Source: Candidatus Magasanikiibacteriota bacterium
Lineage (GTDB): Bacteria > Patescibacteriota > Patescibacteriia > Magasanikbacterales > UBA922
Assembly: GCA_018650085.1 (NCBI GenBank)
Contig: JABIGQ010000019.1
Location: forward strand, 1-38,451
Length of the DNA stretch: 38,451 bases
Direction of reading: 5' to 3'
The notes beneath the pieces were generated by a model. The model was given only the letters and a program-made list of their open reading frames with translations, searched no databases and was not told the DNA's origin. Of this stretch, positions 9,295 through 20,102 are shown piece after piece; position 1 is the first letter of the stretch; every line of letters begins with the position of its first letter. Position numbers and translations under genes: made by a program.

Positions 9295-9909
9295 ATGCAT
9301 ATTTCATGGCTTGGAACGACAGCATTGAAAATCCAAACAAAACCTTTTACAGATGATGTTATTATCGTCATAGACCCATATAAACCAGAAACTGGAGAAT
9401 TTCCTAGAAATCTTACAGCAGACATAGCCTTATACACTCGTACAGATACAGGATCAATTACTATCTCTGGGGCACCATTTGTCGCTAATTCTGCAGGAGA
9501 ATGGGAAGTAAAGGGCGTATTAATTAGAGCAGTCCCAGGACACAACGCCGGAGAGACATTTTTACGCCTCCAAAGTGAACACATGAGCCTGGGGCACCTA
9601 GGAAAAGCAAATAAACCACTCACAGACGAACAACTCTCTGTACTATCTGGTGTAGATATACTCTGTATACCAGTAGGTGGCCTAGACTGCTACGATGCCC
9701 CTACTGCCAGAAAGATTGTTCAACAACTAGAACCACGAGTTGTAATCCCAATGTGCTATACTTCAGACAATGATCCAAAGGCAGAAGCTGTAAGTAAATT
9801 TATAAAAGAAGTGGGAGTACAGCCAGAAGAAGCAGAAAAGAAGATAATTATAAAAAAGAAAGATCTTCCACAAGAAGAAATGCACATGATTATTATCTCA
9901 AAAGAATAG
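9295..9909 (+). CDS. MBL-fold (metallo-hydrolase-like) protein with degenerate metal site
   Basis: MHISWLGTTALKIQT..., VIIVIDPYKPE, MSLGHLGK; canonical HxHxDH replaced by LYTRTDTGS. Confidence 0.7.
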   Translation: MHISWLGTTALKIQTKPFTDDVIIVIDPYKPETGEFPRNLTADIALYTRTDTGSITISGAPFVANSAGEWEVKGVLIRAVPGHNAGETFLRLQSEHMSLGHLGKANKPLTDEQLSVLSGVDILCIPVGGLDCYDAPTARKIVQQLEPRVVIPMCYTSDNDPKAEAVSKFIKEVGVQPEEAEKKIIIKKKDLPQEEMHMIIISKE

Positions 9910-9941
9910 ATTTGTCGTATAATAAGTCTAACAACAACAAT

Positions 9942-10493
9942 ATGCCTGAAAAAAAACCAAACAATAAAAAACCTAAAAAACAGGCGCCAAAGAATCCGAA
10001 AAAAAAGAAAGTGGTAAAGAAAGTGGTAAAGAAAAAAACAAATAAAGTAACGAATAAAAAACGAAAAGAAATAAAAAAAGCAGTAGATAATATTCCAGAA
10101 CTTATTGCAGAGCAAATCCGCAAAGGAAAAGAAACAGAAAAAGTGTCAAAAAAGTCTGTAGAAATAAAAAAATTACCTCAGATAAATGAATCCTATATTG
10201 CGGCAGAAAAAGAAAAAAAGCGTTTTCTCTTACTTGGAGTGAGTTTAACCACATTGGCTATCTTTATACTGTGGATCTTTCACATGACCACACTCATAGG
10301 AAATGTCAGCACACTTAAACCTTTTTCGTCAGAAATATTTTCCAATACCACAGATGAACTAAAAGAAGTGATCAACTCGTTTGAAGAAGAAGGAACAAAA
10401 AAAATAGAAACAACTAGCCAAGCAATAAAAGAAGAGGAGATAAAAGATGCACTACGCAGTGTGCTCACCACAAAAAAAGATAAAAATATTTAG
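9942..10493 (+). CDS. Lys-rich N-terminus plus single-TM hypothetical protein
   Basis: [24 protein letters not shown] tail and [19 protein letters not shown] transmembrane segment. Confidence 0.65.
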   Translation: MPEKKPNNKKPKKQAPKNPKKKKVVKKVVKKKTNKVTNKKRKEIKKAVDNIPELIAEQIRKGKETEKVSKKSVEIKKLPQINESYIAAEKEKKRFLLLGVSLTTLAIFILWIFHMTTLIGNVSTLKPFSSEIFSNTTDELKEVINSFEEEGTKKIETTSQAIKEEEIKDALRSVLTTKKDKNI

Positions 10494-10510
10494 AATCTGT
10501 TTATATTAGT

Positions 10511-12991
10511 ATGCAAAAAAAGAATGAAAAGGAGCTAGCAGAGGTAACACCTGTAAACACAAACGTCGAACCGATCCAACTGGTAGATGAAATGAAGACA
10601 TCATACATTGATTATGCCATGAGTGTCATAGTATCTCGTGCATTACCAGATGTTCGTGATGGGCTAAAGCCTGTTCACAGACGTATTTTATATGCCATGT
10701 GGAAAATTGGATTAAAAAGCACATCAAAATTTAGAAAATCTGCCCACGTAGTTGGTGAAGTGATGGCAAAGTATCATCCGCATGGTGATTCTGCTATCTA
10801 TGATTCACTTGTTCGTATGGCACAGGATTTTTCCATGAGAAATCCACTTATCAATGGTCAAGGAAACTTTGGGTCAATGGATGGTGACTCTGCTGCGGCC
10901 ATGCGTTATACAGAGGCAAAATTACAAAAGATTGCAGAGGAAATGCTTACTGATATTGAAAAAAAGACAGTAAACTTTGTCACAAATTACGATGACTCTA
11001 CCATGGAACCACGAGTACTCCCAAGTAAATTACCAAATTTGCTTTTAAATGGAAGCATGGGAATTGCTGTGGGAATGGCCACAAATATCCCTCCGCATAA
11101 TTTGGCAGAACTTTGTGCAGCGACCATGCATCTTATAGATAACCCAAAGGCGACTCTAGATGAGCTCATGGAACACCTAAAAGGTCCTGACTTCCCTACT
11201 GGTGGAATTATATATAATAAAGAAGACATAAAAACAGCATTTGCTACTGGGCGTGGTGGAATTGTTTTACGCGCAAAAACAAATATTGAAGAAAAGAAAA
11301 ATGGAATGTTCCGCATTATTGTAAACGAAATTCCATATCAAGTAAATAAATCAACACTCCTAGAAAGAATTGCAAGATTAGTCACAGAAAAAAAGATCGA
11401 CGGAATAAAAGACCTGCGTGATGAATCAAATAAAGATGGTGTCCGCGTTGTCGTTGATCTAAAAAAAGATGCTTACCCAAAGAAAGTATTGAACAGACTA
11501 TTTAAACTTACAGATTTACAAACAACCTTTCATGTAAACATGATTGCATTAGTGGATGGAATACAACCACGATTGCTCAATGTAAAAACAGTACTAGAAG
11601 AATTTATAAAACATCGCCAAGAAGTAATCTACAGAAGAACTAAATTTGATTTAGACAAAGCAAAAGAACGTGCGCACATCTTGGAAGGATTACAAAAAGC
11701 ACTAGATAAAATTGACTTAGTGATTAAAACTATTCGCGCCTCAAAGGATAAAGACGAAGCAAAAGTAAATTTAATGAAGCAGTTCAAATTTACAGAAAGA
11801 CAAACTGTAGCAATTTTAGACATGCGATTACAACAATTAGCAAATCTAGAAAGAAAGAAAATAGAAGATGAATTGGCAGAAAAATTAGCACTCATAAAAA
11901 AATTAGAGGCTATTTTAAAAAGTCCTGCAGAAATATTAAACATTATTAAAAAAGAAATCACAGAAATCGTAGAACAATACAAAGAAAAAAGACGTACAAA
12001 AATTATTCCACATGGGGTAGAAGAATTTTCTATGGAAGACTTGGTTCCAAATGAACCTACTATTATCATGGTCACTCATGATGGGTATATAAAACGTATG
12101 CCAGTAGATACATTTAAAACACAGCATAGAGGTGGAAAAGGTGTCATAGGATTGACCACAAAAGAAACAGATGTGGTAGAACAACTTATTTCTACAAATA
12201 CACATGATGATCTACTATTTTTCACCACACGTGGACGTGTCTTCCAACTAAAAGCATACGATATTCCACAAACCAGCAGAACTGCAAAGGGGCAAGCTCT
12301 GGTAAACTTCTTGCAATTAGCACCAAATGAAAAAGTATCATCTATACTTTCTATGGCAGATATGGATAAATTTGAATATCTTGTCATGGTGACAACGAAA
12401 GGTGTTATTAAAAAAACAAAATTATCTGACTTTAGAAAAGTTCGTAATTCTGGACTTATAGCACTGGGACTAAAAGAAGATGACATGCTAGAATGGGTTC
12501 GTCCTTCTACAGGAGCTGACACCATTATGCTTGTTACCTCACTTGGTCAAGCCATCCACTTCAAAGAAACAGGAGTGCGAGCTATGGGAAGAACAGCCGC
12601 AGGAGTTCGTGGAATACGATTGAAATCTCAAGATAAAGTGATCAGCATGGCAATAGCCCAACCTACACTTATCCGAGAAAAACAACTTGAGTTACTCGTT
12701 ATCTCAGAAAATGGTTTAGGAAAAAAGACTAGATTAAACGAATATAAGATTCAAGGACGTGGGGGTAGTGGTATAAAAACCATGAGCGTTACTGCAAAAA
12801 CTGGAAATATTATTAGTGCTCGTGTGATAAATAATACAGAAGAACACGACATTATGATGATTTCTAAAAAAGGACAAGTCGTCCGCACCCCACTAAAAAA
12901 CATCTCTACACTAGGACGTGCAACTCAAGGAGTCCGCGTGATGAGATTTAAAACATCATCTGATACCGTTACGAGTATTGCGATACTCTAA
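10511..12991 (+). CDS. gyrA: DNA gyrase subunit A
   Basis: [32 protein letters not shown]; GyrA-box-like QHRGGKG; beta-pinwheel repeats. Confidence 0.96.
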   Translation: MQKKNEKELAEVTPVNTNVEPIQLVDEMKTSYIDYAMSVIVSRALPDVRDGLKPVHRRILYAMWKIGLKSTSKFRKSAHVVGEVMAKYHPHGDSAIYDSLVRMAQDFSMRNPLINGQGNFGSMDGDSAAAMRYTEAKLQKIAEEMLTDIEKKTVNFVTNYDDSTMEPRVLPSKLPNLLLNGSMGIAVGMATNIPPHNLAELCAATMHLIDNPKATLDELMEHLKGPDFPTGGIIYNKEDIKTAFATGRGGIVLRAKTNIEEKKNGMFRIIVNEIPYQVNKSTLLERIARLVTEKKIDGIKDLRDESNKDGVRVVVDLKKDAYPKKVLNRLFKLTDLQTTFHVNMIALVDGIQPRLLNVKTVLEEFIKHRQEVIYRRTKFDLDKAKERAHILEGLQKALDKIDLVIKTIRASKDKDEAKVNLMKQFKFTERQTVAILDMRLQQLANLERKKIEDELAEKLALIKKLEAILKSPAEILNIIKKEITEIVEQYKEKRRTKIIPHGVEEFSMEDLVPNEPTIIMVTHDGYIKRMPVDTFKTQHRGGKGVIGLTTKETDVVEQLISTNTHDDLLFFTTRGRVFQLKAYDIPQTSRTAKGQALVNFLQLAPNEKVSSILSMADMDKFEYLVMVTTKGVIKKTKLSDFRKVRNSGLIALGLKEDDMLEWVRPSTGADTIMLVTSLGQAIHFKETGVRAMGRTAAGVRGIRLKSQDKVISMAIAQPTLIREKQLELLVISENGLGKKTRLNEYKIQGRGGSGIKTMSVTAKTGNIISARVINNTEEHDIMMISKKGQVVRTPLKNISTLGRATQGVRVMRFKTSSDTVTSIAIL

Positions 12992-12998
12992 CTCTGTC

Positions 12999-13043
12999 AT
13001 CCTAAGTGTAATGTAGACGAAGTACTACATGAAATCGAAGGAT
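12999..13043. repeat. REP-like hairpin downstream of gyrA (ATCCT...ATGTAG-loop-CTACAT...AGGAT)
   Basis: Nested complementary arms; resembles dispersed CATCCT..CGAAGGATC palindromes. Confidence 0.5.
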
Positions 13044-13058
13044 CCCCCACTTAAACAC

Positions 13059-13091
13059 AAAAAAGTACATCATAATTTGATGTACTTTTTT
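13059..13091. terminator. Bidirectional terminator between gyrA and ruvA
   Basis: AAAAAAGTACATCA / TGATGTACTTTTTT. Confidence 0.85.
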
Positions 13092-13115
13092 ATTAAACTT
13101 GTTTCGTAATATTTC

Positions 13116-13691
13116 CTAAAACACACTCAGCGACTTCAACGCTTTTCGCAATACTACTTCAACTACTTCCCCGCCATCCAATCCACTTATAGCTCCACGG
13201 GCATCTTCCTTTGAATATCCCATAGCAATCAAAGCCTCCACAACTTCCCCCAGTGAACCAGATTCTTTTATCTCCATATCTTTTTCTACTGCATGTACTT
13301 TTGATTTCAACTCCACCACAAGACGCTCTGCTGTTTTCTTTCCCATGCCCTGCACTGCAGTTAAATATTTTATATCTCCACGACCAATTGCAGACTGAAC
13401 ATCTTCTATAGAACCAAGTGCTAAAATATTCATTGCCCCCTTTGGCCCAATACCTTTTACAGATAATAATAAAATAAAGAAATCCTTTTCGTCTTTTGAT
13501 TTGAAACCAAATAATTCCAAAGCTGTCTCTCCTACTTTTAAATATGTAGGCATTTCAATATCTTCTCCCACACGCAATTCTAATGCATGTCTAGTAGTTA
13601 CATATACATCATATCCAAGTCCAGCAGAAGTAAGAATAGTAAGTGTATTTTTTGAAACACTGTGAATTGTTCCTGATATGTATGAAATCAT
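13116..13691 (-). CDS. ruvA: Holliday junction branch migration protein RuvA
   Basis: MISYISGTI..., LLSVKGIGPKGAMNILA, VQGMGKKTAERLVVELKSK. Confidence 0.95.
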   Translation of the reverse strand: MISYISGTIHSVSKNTLTILTSAGLGYDVYVTTRHALELRVGEDIEMPTYLKVGETALELFGFKSKDEKDFFILLLSVKGIGPKGAMNILALGSIEDVQSAIGRGDIKYLTAVQGMGKKTAERLVVELKSKVHAVEKDMEIKESGSLGEVVEALIAMGYSKEDARGAISGLDGGEVVEVVLRKALKSLSVF

Positions 13692-13738
13692 ATTATAAAA
13701 AGATACAAGTTATAAGTTACAAGCTACAAGTTATACGC

Positions 13739-15226
13739 CTATTTCAAATATTCAATAAAACTTTCCACTCCAAATCCATTTGCTCCCCCACGAATATATG
13801 ACTTTCCACTCTCTCCATAATAACAAGAAGATAAATCAATATGCATCCATGGATATGATTTTCCTTTTTTGTCACTTGTAAAAAATTGTAAAAATGCTGC
13901 AGCAGTGGACGCTCCGCCAAAACGTGGATGCCCTACTCCACCAAGATTTTTAATATCTGCCACTTCACATTTCACGGCCTTACTATATTCTTCTCCCACA
14001 GGTAAACGCCACACCTGCTCCCCCACAATTTCTGCACTTTTATTTAATTTTTCCGCCAATTCATCTTCTGGAGTAAACATTCCTGAGCGTTCATTACCAA
14101 GTGCCACCATACACGCACCGGTAAGAGTCGCAAAATCAATTACTTCTTTTGGGTTATACTTATGCGCATAAGACAGTGCATCTGCCAAAACTAATCGTCC
14201 TTCTGCATCTGTATTTTCGATAAGTACTGTCTTCCCATTCATAGCGGTTAAAATATCATCTGGCCGAAAAGAATCTCCACTTGGCATATTTTCACATGCT
14301 GGAATTAATCCTACAATATGTCTTTTTAACTTCAATCCTGCAGCTGCTTTTATAATTCCAAGCACCGTTGCTGCCCCTAACATATCAAACTTCATGTCTT
14401 TCATATATGGATCTGGCTTTAGAGAAAGACCACCAGAATCATAGGTAATTCCTTTCCCTACTAAAACAGTAGGGTTCTTTTCTTTTTTCCCTACATATTC
14501 CACAATAATAAATCTCGGAGGAAGTACTGATCCCCTAGAAACTCCCAGCAAACATCCCATTCCTTCCGCTTCTATCTGTTTTTTACCAAGTGCCTTTACA
14601 CGAATAGTATCAAATGTTTTTTCAAGTTTTTTTGCTTCTTTTGCTAGCATTTCTGGAGTCATTTGTGTCGGTGGAGTATTTCCTAGCATGCGAGTAAACT
14701 CTACTCCCTCTGCAATCGCTTTTCCACTTTTTATTCCTGTATTAAATTCTTTTTTTACCTTTTCATCTTCCAGTATCCACTCCACTTTTTTTACTTCTAC
14801 TACTTTATCTTCTTTATCCTTGAATTCATCAAATGCATACAGCGCATTGGAAAGCGCAACTGTTCCAGTCTTTGCCATTTGAACTACTTCAAGCGAAGAC
14901 AAGACTTTTTTTGATAGTAAAAAACTACATGCAGTAATCTTTTTCTTTTGTGCCACCATAGCTACAGTTCCTACAGCGTGTTTCCATGTACGGATAGTCA
15001 TTTCTTCCTTTTTTCCTAATCCCACAAGAAACAATCTTTTTTCTTCTAGATATAATAATAAAGTTTCTCCATTTTTTCCTTCGAAATCTTTTGATTTAAT
15101 TATTGCTTTCACTGCTTTTTTTTCTGCACTTTCTAAAAGTGATGCATCTGTAAGTGCATCTTCAAATAAAAAGAAGATTTTGCTATCTGTACTATATTTT
15201 TCTACTATTTTTGTTGTAATATTCAT
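13739..15226 (-). CDS. pepA: Leucyl (cytosol) aminopeptidase, M17 family
   Basis: NTDAEGRLVLADALSYA signature; VGKGITYDSGGLSLKP. Confidence 0.94.
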   Translation of the reverse strand: MNITTKIVEKYSTDSKIFFLFEDALTDASLLESAEKKAVKAIIKSKDFEGKNGETLLLYLEEKRLFLVGLGKKEEMTIRTWKHAVGTVAMVAQKKKITACSFLLSKKVLSSLEVVQMAKTGTVALSNALYAFDEFKDKEDKVVEVKKVEWILEDEKVKKEFNTGIKSGKAIAEGVEFTRMLGNTPPTQMTPEMLAKEAKKLEKTFDTIRVKALGKKQIEAEGMGCLLGVSRGSVLPPRFIIVEYVGKKEKNPTVLVGKGITYDSGGLSLKPDPYMKDMKFDMLGAATVLGIIKAAAGLKLKRHIVGLIPACENMPSGDSFRPDDILTAMNGKTVLIENTDAEGRLVLADALSYAHKYNPKEVIDFATLTGACMVALGNERSGMFTPEDELAEKLNKSAEIVGEQVWRLPVGEEYSKAVKCEVADIKNLGGVGHPRFGGASTAAAFLQFFTSDKKGKSYPWMHIDLSSCYYGESGKSYIRGGANGFGVESFIEYLK

Positions 15227-15231
15227 ACGTA

Positions 15232-15507
15232 CTATTGTTTTTTATATATTTCTTTTCTGTGTTTAATTCGTAAAATGAGAAGGATACTAATCTTACCATT
15301 ATCCTCTACATCAAAAATAGCTCTATAACGACCAATGCGAAAACGATATGCTCCTATATAGTTATTCTTTAATTTTTTTGCATATTGTAGTGGATTATTT
15401 TGTGCAATATAAAATCGTAATTTCTGTGCAATCTGTTTTTGAATAGATTTTTCTAGGCAAGTTAATTCTTTTTTTGCTATTTTAGTTAATTGAAGTCTAT
15501 ACTTCAT
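15232..15507 (-). CDS. RelE/ParE-type toxin
   Basis: MKYRLQLTKIAKKELTCLEK...YIGAYRFRIGRYRAIFDVEDNGKISILLILRIKHRKEIYKK; start overlaps antitoxin stop. Confidence 0.85.
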   Translation of the reverse strand: MKYRLQLTKIAKKELTCLEKSIQKQIAQKLRFYIAQNNPLQYAKKLKNNYIGAYRFRIGRYRAIFDVEDNGKISILLILRIKHRKEIYKKQ

Positions 15508-15755
15508 AATCCCAGTTCATCACACACCTCTTCAAAATCATAAACATCACCTTTTTTCACATCTTCCCTAGCTTCTTCTATATCTTTCACAAAACTTTCC
15601 AAGAAAACATCGTCACCATTCAAAGGTTCCACCCTAAAAACAGGCTTATTACGATTAAGCACAATAAAATTCCAATTATTTTTTATTGCTTTTTTATACA
15701 GTGTAGAAATATTTTGTCTAAACTCTCTCACACCAATAAGTTTTGTGGTAGTCAT
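15504..15755 (-). CDS. Phd/YefM-like antitoxin
   Basis: MTTTKLIGVREFRQNISTLYKKAIKNNWNFIVLNRNKPVFRVEPL. Confidence 0.8.
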   Translation of the reverse strand: MTTTKLIGVREFRQNISTLYKKAIKNNWNFIVLNRNKPVFRVEPLNGDDVFLESFVKDIEEAREDVKKGDVYDFEEVCDELGL

Positions 15756-15792
15756 AAGATGAATTAATGAATAATGCACAATGTGTAATCTA

Positions 15793-15821
15793 AGTGTACA
15801 CAATATTATTGATTTTGTCAA
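15793..15821 (-). promoter_or_regulatory. Promoter of the toxin-antitoxin operon
   Basis: TTGACA - 17 nt - TACACT on minus strand; -10 overlaps GTGTACAC palindrome. Confidence 0.6.
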
Positions 15822-15902
15822 ATTATGTAATAAAAAAAACGCCAGCAAATGCCAGCGCCCTGCCCCAAAAAAGTAAGCACCCCTTAGTTCTTTACCTCCT
15901 TT

Positions 15903-16889
15903 TTATTTCGTATTCGGTCTTCCCGGACATGGGAATTTTATCGACAACTCACTCCCAAGCTGTGGCAACGAGATTTTCACAAATTGGAAACAGTATCCTT
16001 CTGGTAAATCTGGAATGTCAACGCCTTCTGGTGCCGTTCTTAACAGATCTCCATACAAAGATCCGATTTTTAAGAAACGTTCAGCATTATTCCTGAAATT
16101 AAAAGGGCCGGGATTATCACAAGCCGCAGCGCTCTCAACCCCCAGGTGTATAGCTTCATCTACAGGTGAACCTCCCACCCTGTGAAAGAAGTCCAACCCA
16201 ACGACGTTTCCTAATCTGCCTTCAGCCACTCTGTGATCTAGAGATGAGGTGGCATAGAGCTGTGGGTCAATAACAAAAAAAATCGTTTGTTCAATAGTGG
16301 GATGATCACATAAAATAGTAAAAAAATCGTCATGACTTTCATGTCCATGAAGATCTTCCCAATCCACATAATTCCTCAAACCAAACGATGTCACACGTTC
16401 AAAAATGGGATCATATGAGCAAGACACAGGAAGCTGAACAGACTTGCGTAAAATCCCATTGGGATCTGTATGAACAGATGTATGCCCAGTACAAGAAAAC
16501 ACAAAAGTATTAAATAGCCACTGCCTAGACATAAAGCCATTGAAGTCTGCCCCCACACGAGAACATTTTTGAACATATGACTCTATCTTTTGAAAAGGAA
16601 TTTTTACAATCCCCTCTAAAGAGTCTAGCTCATACTTTCTCCTTAGGGTCTCTTTTTTCAACAGATACATAGATCCATCTGCCGAAATAAACACAAAATA
16701 CATAACAGATAAACAAACATATGGTACTGTATGCCACAGAACATTTGCACGCTCAATGAGCTTTCGAGCGTGTGTTGTGTGCCCATGGCTTGTTAAAGCT
16801 AGTTGATCTTTAATCAACCTTGCTATTTTTCTCAACCAACGCAAGTGCCCTGCATCTATAACGATACCCATACTTTTCTTTTCCGACAT
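15903..16889 (-). CDS. hypothetical protein (328 aa)
   Basis: ORF with gaggat ribosome-binding-like sequence; no recognised family. Confidence 0.6.
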   Translation of the reverse strand: MSEKKSMGIVIDAGHLRWLRKIARLIKDQLALTSHGHTTHARKLIERANVLWHTVPYVCLSVMYFVFISADGSMYLLKKETLRRKYELDSLEGIVKIPFQKIESYVQKCSRVGADFNGFMSRQWLFNTFVFSCTGHTSVHTDPNGILRKSVQLPVSCSYDPIFERVTSFGLRNYVDWEDLHGHESHDDFFTILCDHPTIEQTIFFVIDPQLYATSSLDHRVAEGRLGNVVGLDFFHRVGGSPVDEAIHLGVESAAACDNPGPFNFRNNAERFLKIGSLYGDLLRTAPEGVDIPDLPEGYCFQFVKISLPQLGSELSIKFPCPGRPNTK

Positions 16890-17025
16890 TTCTTTATCCT
16901 CTTTTTGTTTATGAGATAATCCACTCGTTTTTTGTAATGTATTCTCCTCATTGTTTTTAAAGAACTCTTACATAGCCTATGTTACTTTATATAATATGTC
17001 AAGAACAGCCCGAAAATAAAAACTA

Positions 17026-17061
17026 TAAAAAAATTTAGACACACCTATCTAAATTTTTTTT
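17026..17061. terminator. Terminator downstream of ileS
   Basis: AAATTTAGA...TCTAAATTT flanked by A and T runs. Confidence 0.75.
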
Positions 17062-17083
17062 TATTATAGATAACCTCTAAACA

Positions 17084-19996
17084 CTACACCTTCTCAACTT
17101 TCAAATTCACAACTGCATCACCAATCGTTACTTCTTCCCCACCCTCACCTACTTCCACACTACTGGCAAGTACTGCTTTTTTCAATTCACTTTCAAAATC
17201 TACAAAAACACTTTTCAACAACTCATCATCTGTCTGATATAAAACAGAAACACTATATTCCCTCGTCATCTTTGCTTCTTTCCGCTTTTGATTTATTGCA
17301 CGAACTACTTCACGAAAGAGTCCTTCTTTTTTCAACTCTTCTGTTATTTCTATATTAAGTGCCACTTTCAATTCTTTATCTTCTTTTTTTATCCAATCAG
17401 TAGATGCATCAAAAGTCACAAGCTCTTTTACATTCATTTCTTCTGCAATAATTTGTTTATATCCATCTTCAAGTTCTTTATTCATTGAAAAAGCGAGTAG
17501 TGGTTGTCGTACACGAATGCCTGACTCTTTTCGCAAAGATAAACCAAGCTCTACAAGTTTACGAACAACTTCCATACTTGCAAGTGTTTCTTCACTTTTC
17601 AATTCAGCTTTCACTTCTGGCCACATTTCCAAATGCACAGACTTTTTAGCATTACCTGTCACTCCGCCAAATACATGTTCAGAAATAAATGGTGTAAACG
17701 GTGCCATTACTTTACTCAATGTTAAAAGCACTTCTTTTAATGTTGCCAAAGCAACCATTTTTTCTTCCTCATTTCCAGATTTAAATCTATCACGACTTCT
17801 GCGCACATACCACTGAGATAATTCTGTGACAAAATCAAGTATTGGTCTAGAAGCTTCCGCCAACTTATACTCTTTCATATTCACAGTAACTTCTTCCACC
17901 AAATTATGAAGTTTCGCTAAAATCCACCTATCCAATACATGTTCTGATTTAACTTCTTCAATAGGTGCATCCCCCTCAAACATTTTATAAAAACTCAAAA
18001 CATTTGCAAGTGTATTTATAAGTTTATTATATACTTCTCGAACTCCAGATTCAGAAAAATTCATTTTCTCAGCATGCATCACCGGAGAGTTAAGAAGATA
18101 AAACCGAAGAGCATCAGCCCCAAATTTTTCAAGAACAACATTTGGATCTGGATAATTTTGTAATTTTTTAGCCATCTTTTTCCCATCTTCTGCCAGAACA
18201 ATTCCATTAACTATTACATTTTTAAAAGCTGCATGAGATTTTTCTACTGGAATAGATGGATTATCTCCTTCGGTTAAAGCAGTTGCTAAAACATGCAAAG
18301 TATAAAACCACCCACGAGTTTGATCTTGCCCCTCAGCAATAAACTCTGCCGGAAAACTCGATTCAAATTTTTCTTTATTTTCAAATGGATAATGCATTTG
18401 AGCATATGGCATAGCCCCTGACTCAAACCAACAGTCAAATACTTCTGGCACACGTGTATATGTTTTCCCATCTTTTTCAAAAGTAATTTCATCTACAATA
18501 TGCTTGTGAAGATCTGTAACTTTCCTGCCACTCAATTCTTCTAATTCTTTTACAGATCCCATACAAATAATATCTCCATCTTCACTTTTCCAAATTGGAA
18601 GAGTTGCCCCCCAATAACGATTTCTAGATACTGCCCAATCACGAACACCATCCAGCCATAACCCAAAACGTCCGTCTTTTATATGATCAGGAACCCAATT
18701 AATGTCTTTATTATTTTCTAATAATTTTTCACGCAACTGTGTCACTTTCACAAACCAACTACTCGTTGCATAATTTAAAAGTGGAGTATCACAACGCCAA
18801 CAATGCGGATAACTATGTTCATATTTTTTCTTTGAAAATAATCCATCATGATGCGCCAACCATTTTATCATCTCAATGTCTGTCGCCATGTGATCATCTT
18901 TTTGTTTTACATCTAATCCTACAAAATCTATTACTTCTTCAGTAAATTTTCCATCAATAGTCACATGTTGAACAAAATCTACTTTATGATCAAATCCAAT
19001 TTTATAATCATCCTCACCAAAAGCAGGTGCAATATGAACTATCCCCGTTCCATCAGTAGTCGTCACAAAATCAGCAGAAACAACTTTAAAAGCATTTTTT
19101 GTTTCTGAAAAATACGGGAATACAGGTTCGTAACTAAGCCCAACTAAATCTTTTCCAGTAGAATTACCCACAACTTCAAATTCTTTTCCTTCAAAATTAT
19201 GTAAAAGTAAATCCTTTGCTACTACATAAGCATTCCCCTCAAATTTCACAATACTATATTCTACATCTCCACCTACGGCAAGCAAAACATTCCCCGGCAA
19301 AGTCCATGGAGTGGTTGTCCAAGCAAGAATATATAAATCTTCATCATCTTTTACACCAAATTTTTCTTTTCCGTCTTTTACTTTAAATTTCGCTGTTGCA
19401 GAAATATCCTTTATATCCTTATATCCTTGTGTTACCTCAAAATTAGAAAGTGGAGTCGCACACCTAGGACAAACATGCATTGCTTTTTTCCCCTCATAAA
19501 TATATCCTTTTTTAAATAACTCAGAAAAAACCCACCAAAGACTCTCCATATAAGAAAGATCCATAGTTTTATAATCATTATCCATATCAACCCATCTTCC
19601 GTATCTGTGAATAGTTTTTTTCCATTCTTCTGCATATTTCAATACCGTTGATCTACAACTTTCGTTAAATTTATCAACTCCAAAATCTTCTATTTCCTTT
19701 TTTCCAGGTAATTTCAATTCCTTTTCAACAATATTTTCAATTGGAAGCCCATGACAGTCCCATCCCCATTTTCTCTCTACTCTATATCCATTCATTGTAA
19801 AAAAACGTGGAACCACATCTTTCATAGCTGATCCAACTAAATGCCCATAATGTGGCAGTCCTGTAGCAAAGGGAGGGCCATCATAAAAAACATACGGTTT
19901 ATCCTCCGGACGTTCATTTACTGATTTTTCAAATGTTTTATCTTTTTTCCAAAAATCTAGTATCTTTTTTTCTTGCTCACTTGCATTATATGGCAT
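17084..19996 (-). CDS. ileS: Isoleucyl-tRNA synthetase
   Basis: YDGPPFATGLPHYGHLVGSAMKD, KMAKKLQNYPDPNVV (KMSKS variant), WGWDCHGLPIE. Confidence 0.96.
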   Translation of the reverse strand: MPYNASEQEKKILDFWKKDKTFEKSVNERPEDKPYVFYDGPPFATGLPHYGHLVGSAMKDVVPRFFTMNGYRVERKWGWDCHGLPIENIVEKELKLPGKKEIEDFGVDKFNESCRSTVLKYAEEWKKTIHRYGRWVDMDNDYKTMDLSYMESLWWVFSELFKKGYIYEGKKAMHVCPRCATPLSNFEVTQGYKDIKDISATAKFKVKDGKEKFGVKDDEDLYILAWTTTPWTLPGNVLLAVGGDVEYSIVKFEGNAYVVAKDLLLHNFEGKEFEVVGNSTGKDLVGLSYEPVFPYFSETKNAFKVVSADFVTTTDGTGIVHIAPAFGEDDYKIGFDHKVDFVQHVTIDGKFTEEVIDFVGLDVKQKDDHMATDIEMIKWLAHHDGLFSKKKYEHSYPHCWRCDTPLLNYATSSWFVKVTQLREKLLENNKDINWVPDHIKDGRFGLWLDGVRDWAVSRNRYWGATLPIWKSEDGDIICMGSVKELEELSGRKVTDLHKHIVDEITFEKDGKTYTRVPEVFDCWFESGAMPYAQMHYPFENKEKFESSFPAEFIAEGQDQTRGWFYTLHVLATALTEGDNPSIPVEKSHAAFKNVIVNGIVLAEDGKKMAKKLQNYPDPNVVLEKFGADALRFYLLNSPVMHAEKMNFSESGVREVYNKLINTLANVLSFYKMFEGDAPIEEVKSEHVLDRWILAKLHNLVEEVTVNMKEYKLAEASRPILDFVTELSQWYVRRSRDRFKSGNEEEKMVALATLKEVLLTLSKVMAPFTPFISEHVFGGVTGNAKKSVHLEMWPEVKAELKSEETLASMEVVRKLVELGLSLRKESGIRVRQPLLAFSMNKELEDGYKQIIAEEMNVKELVTFDASTDWIKKEDKELKVALNIEITEELKKEGLFREVVRAINQKRKEAKMTREYSVSVLYQTDDELLKSVFVDFESELKKAVLASSVEVGEGGEEVTIGDAVVNLKVEKV

Positions 19997-20102
19997 ATAT
20001 TTTAAAATTATAAATGGTAAATGATGAATTATAAATTCACAAAACAAATTTCTTGTAGAAACGCAGCACTGCTGCGTCTTCTTCTTTTGGTGATATAAAC
20101 AA

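Noticed and set aside
9756-10123. Phe-rich minus-strand ORFs
   Set aside because: Complement of the Lys/Asn-rich plus-strand gene; composition artefact.
12076-12525. Minus-strand ORF inside gyrA
   Set aside because: Antisense to a clearly recognised gyrA; no independent support.
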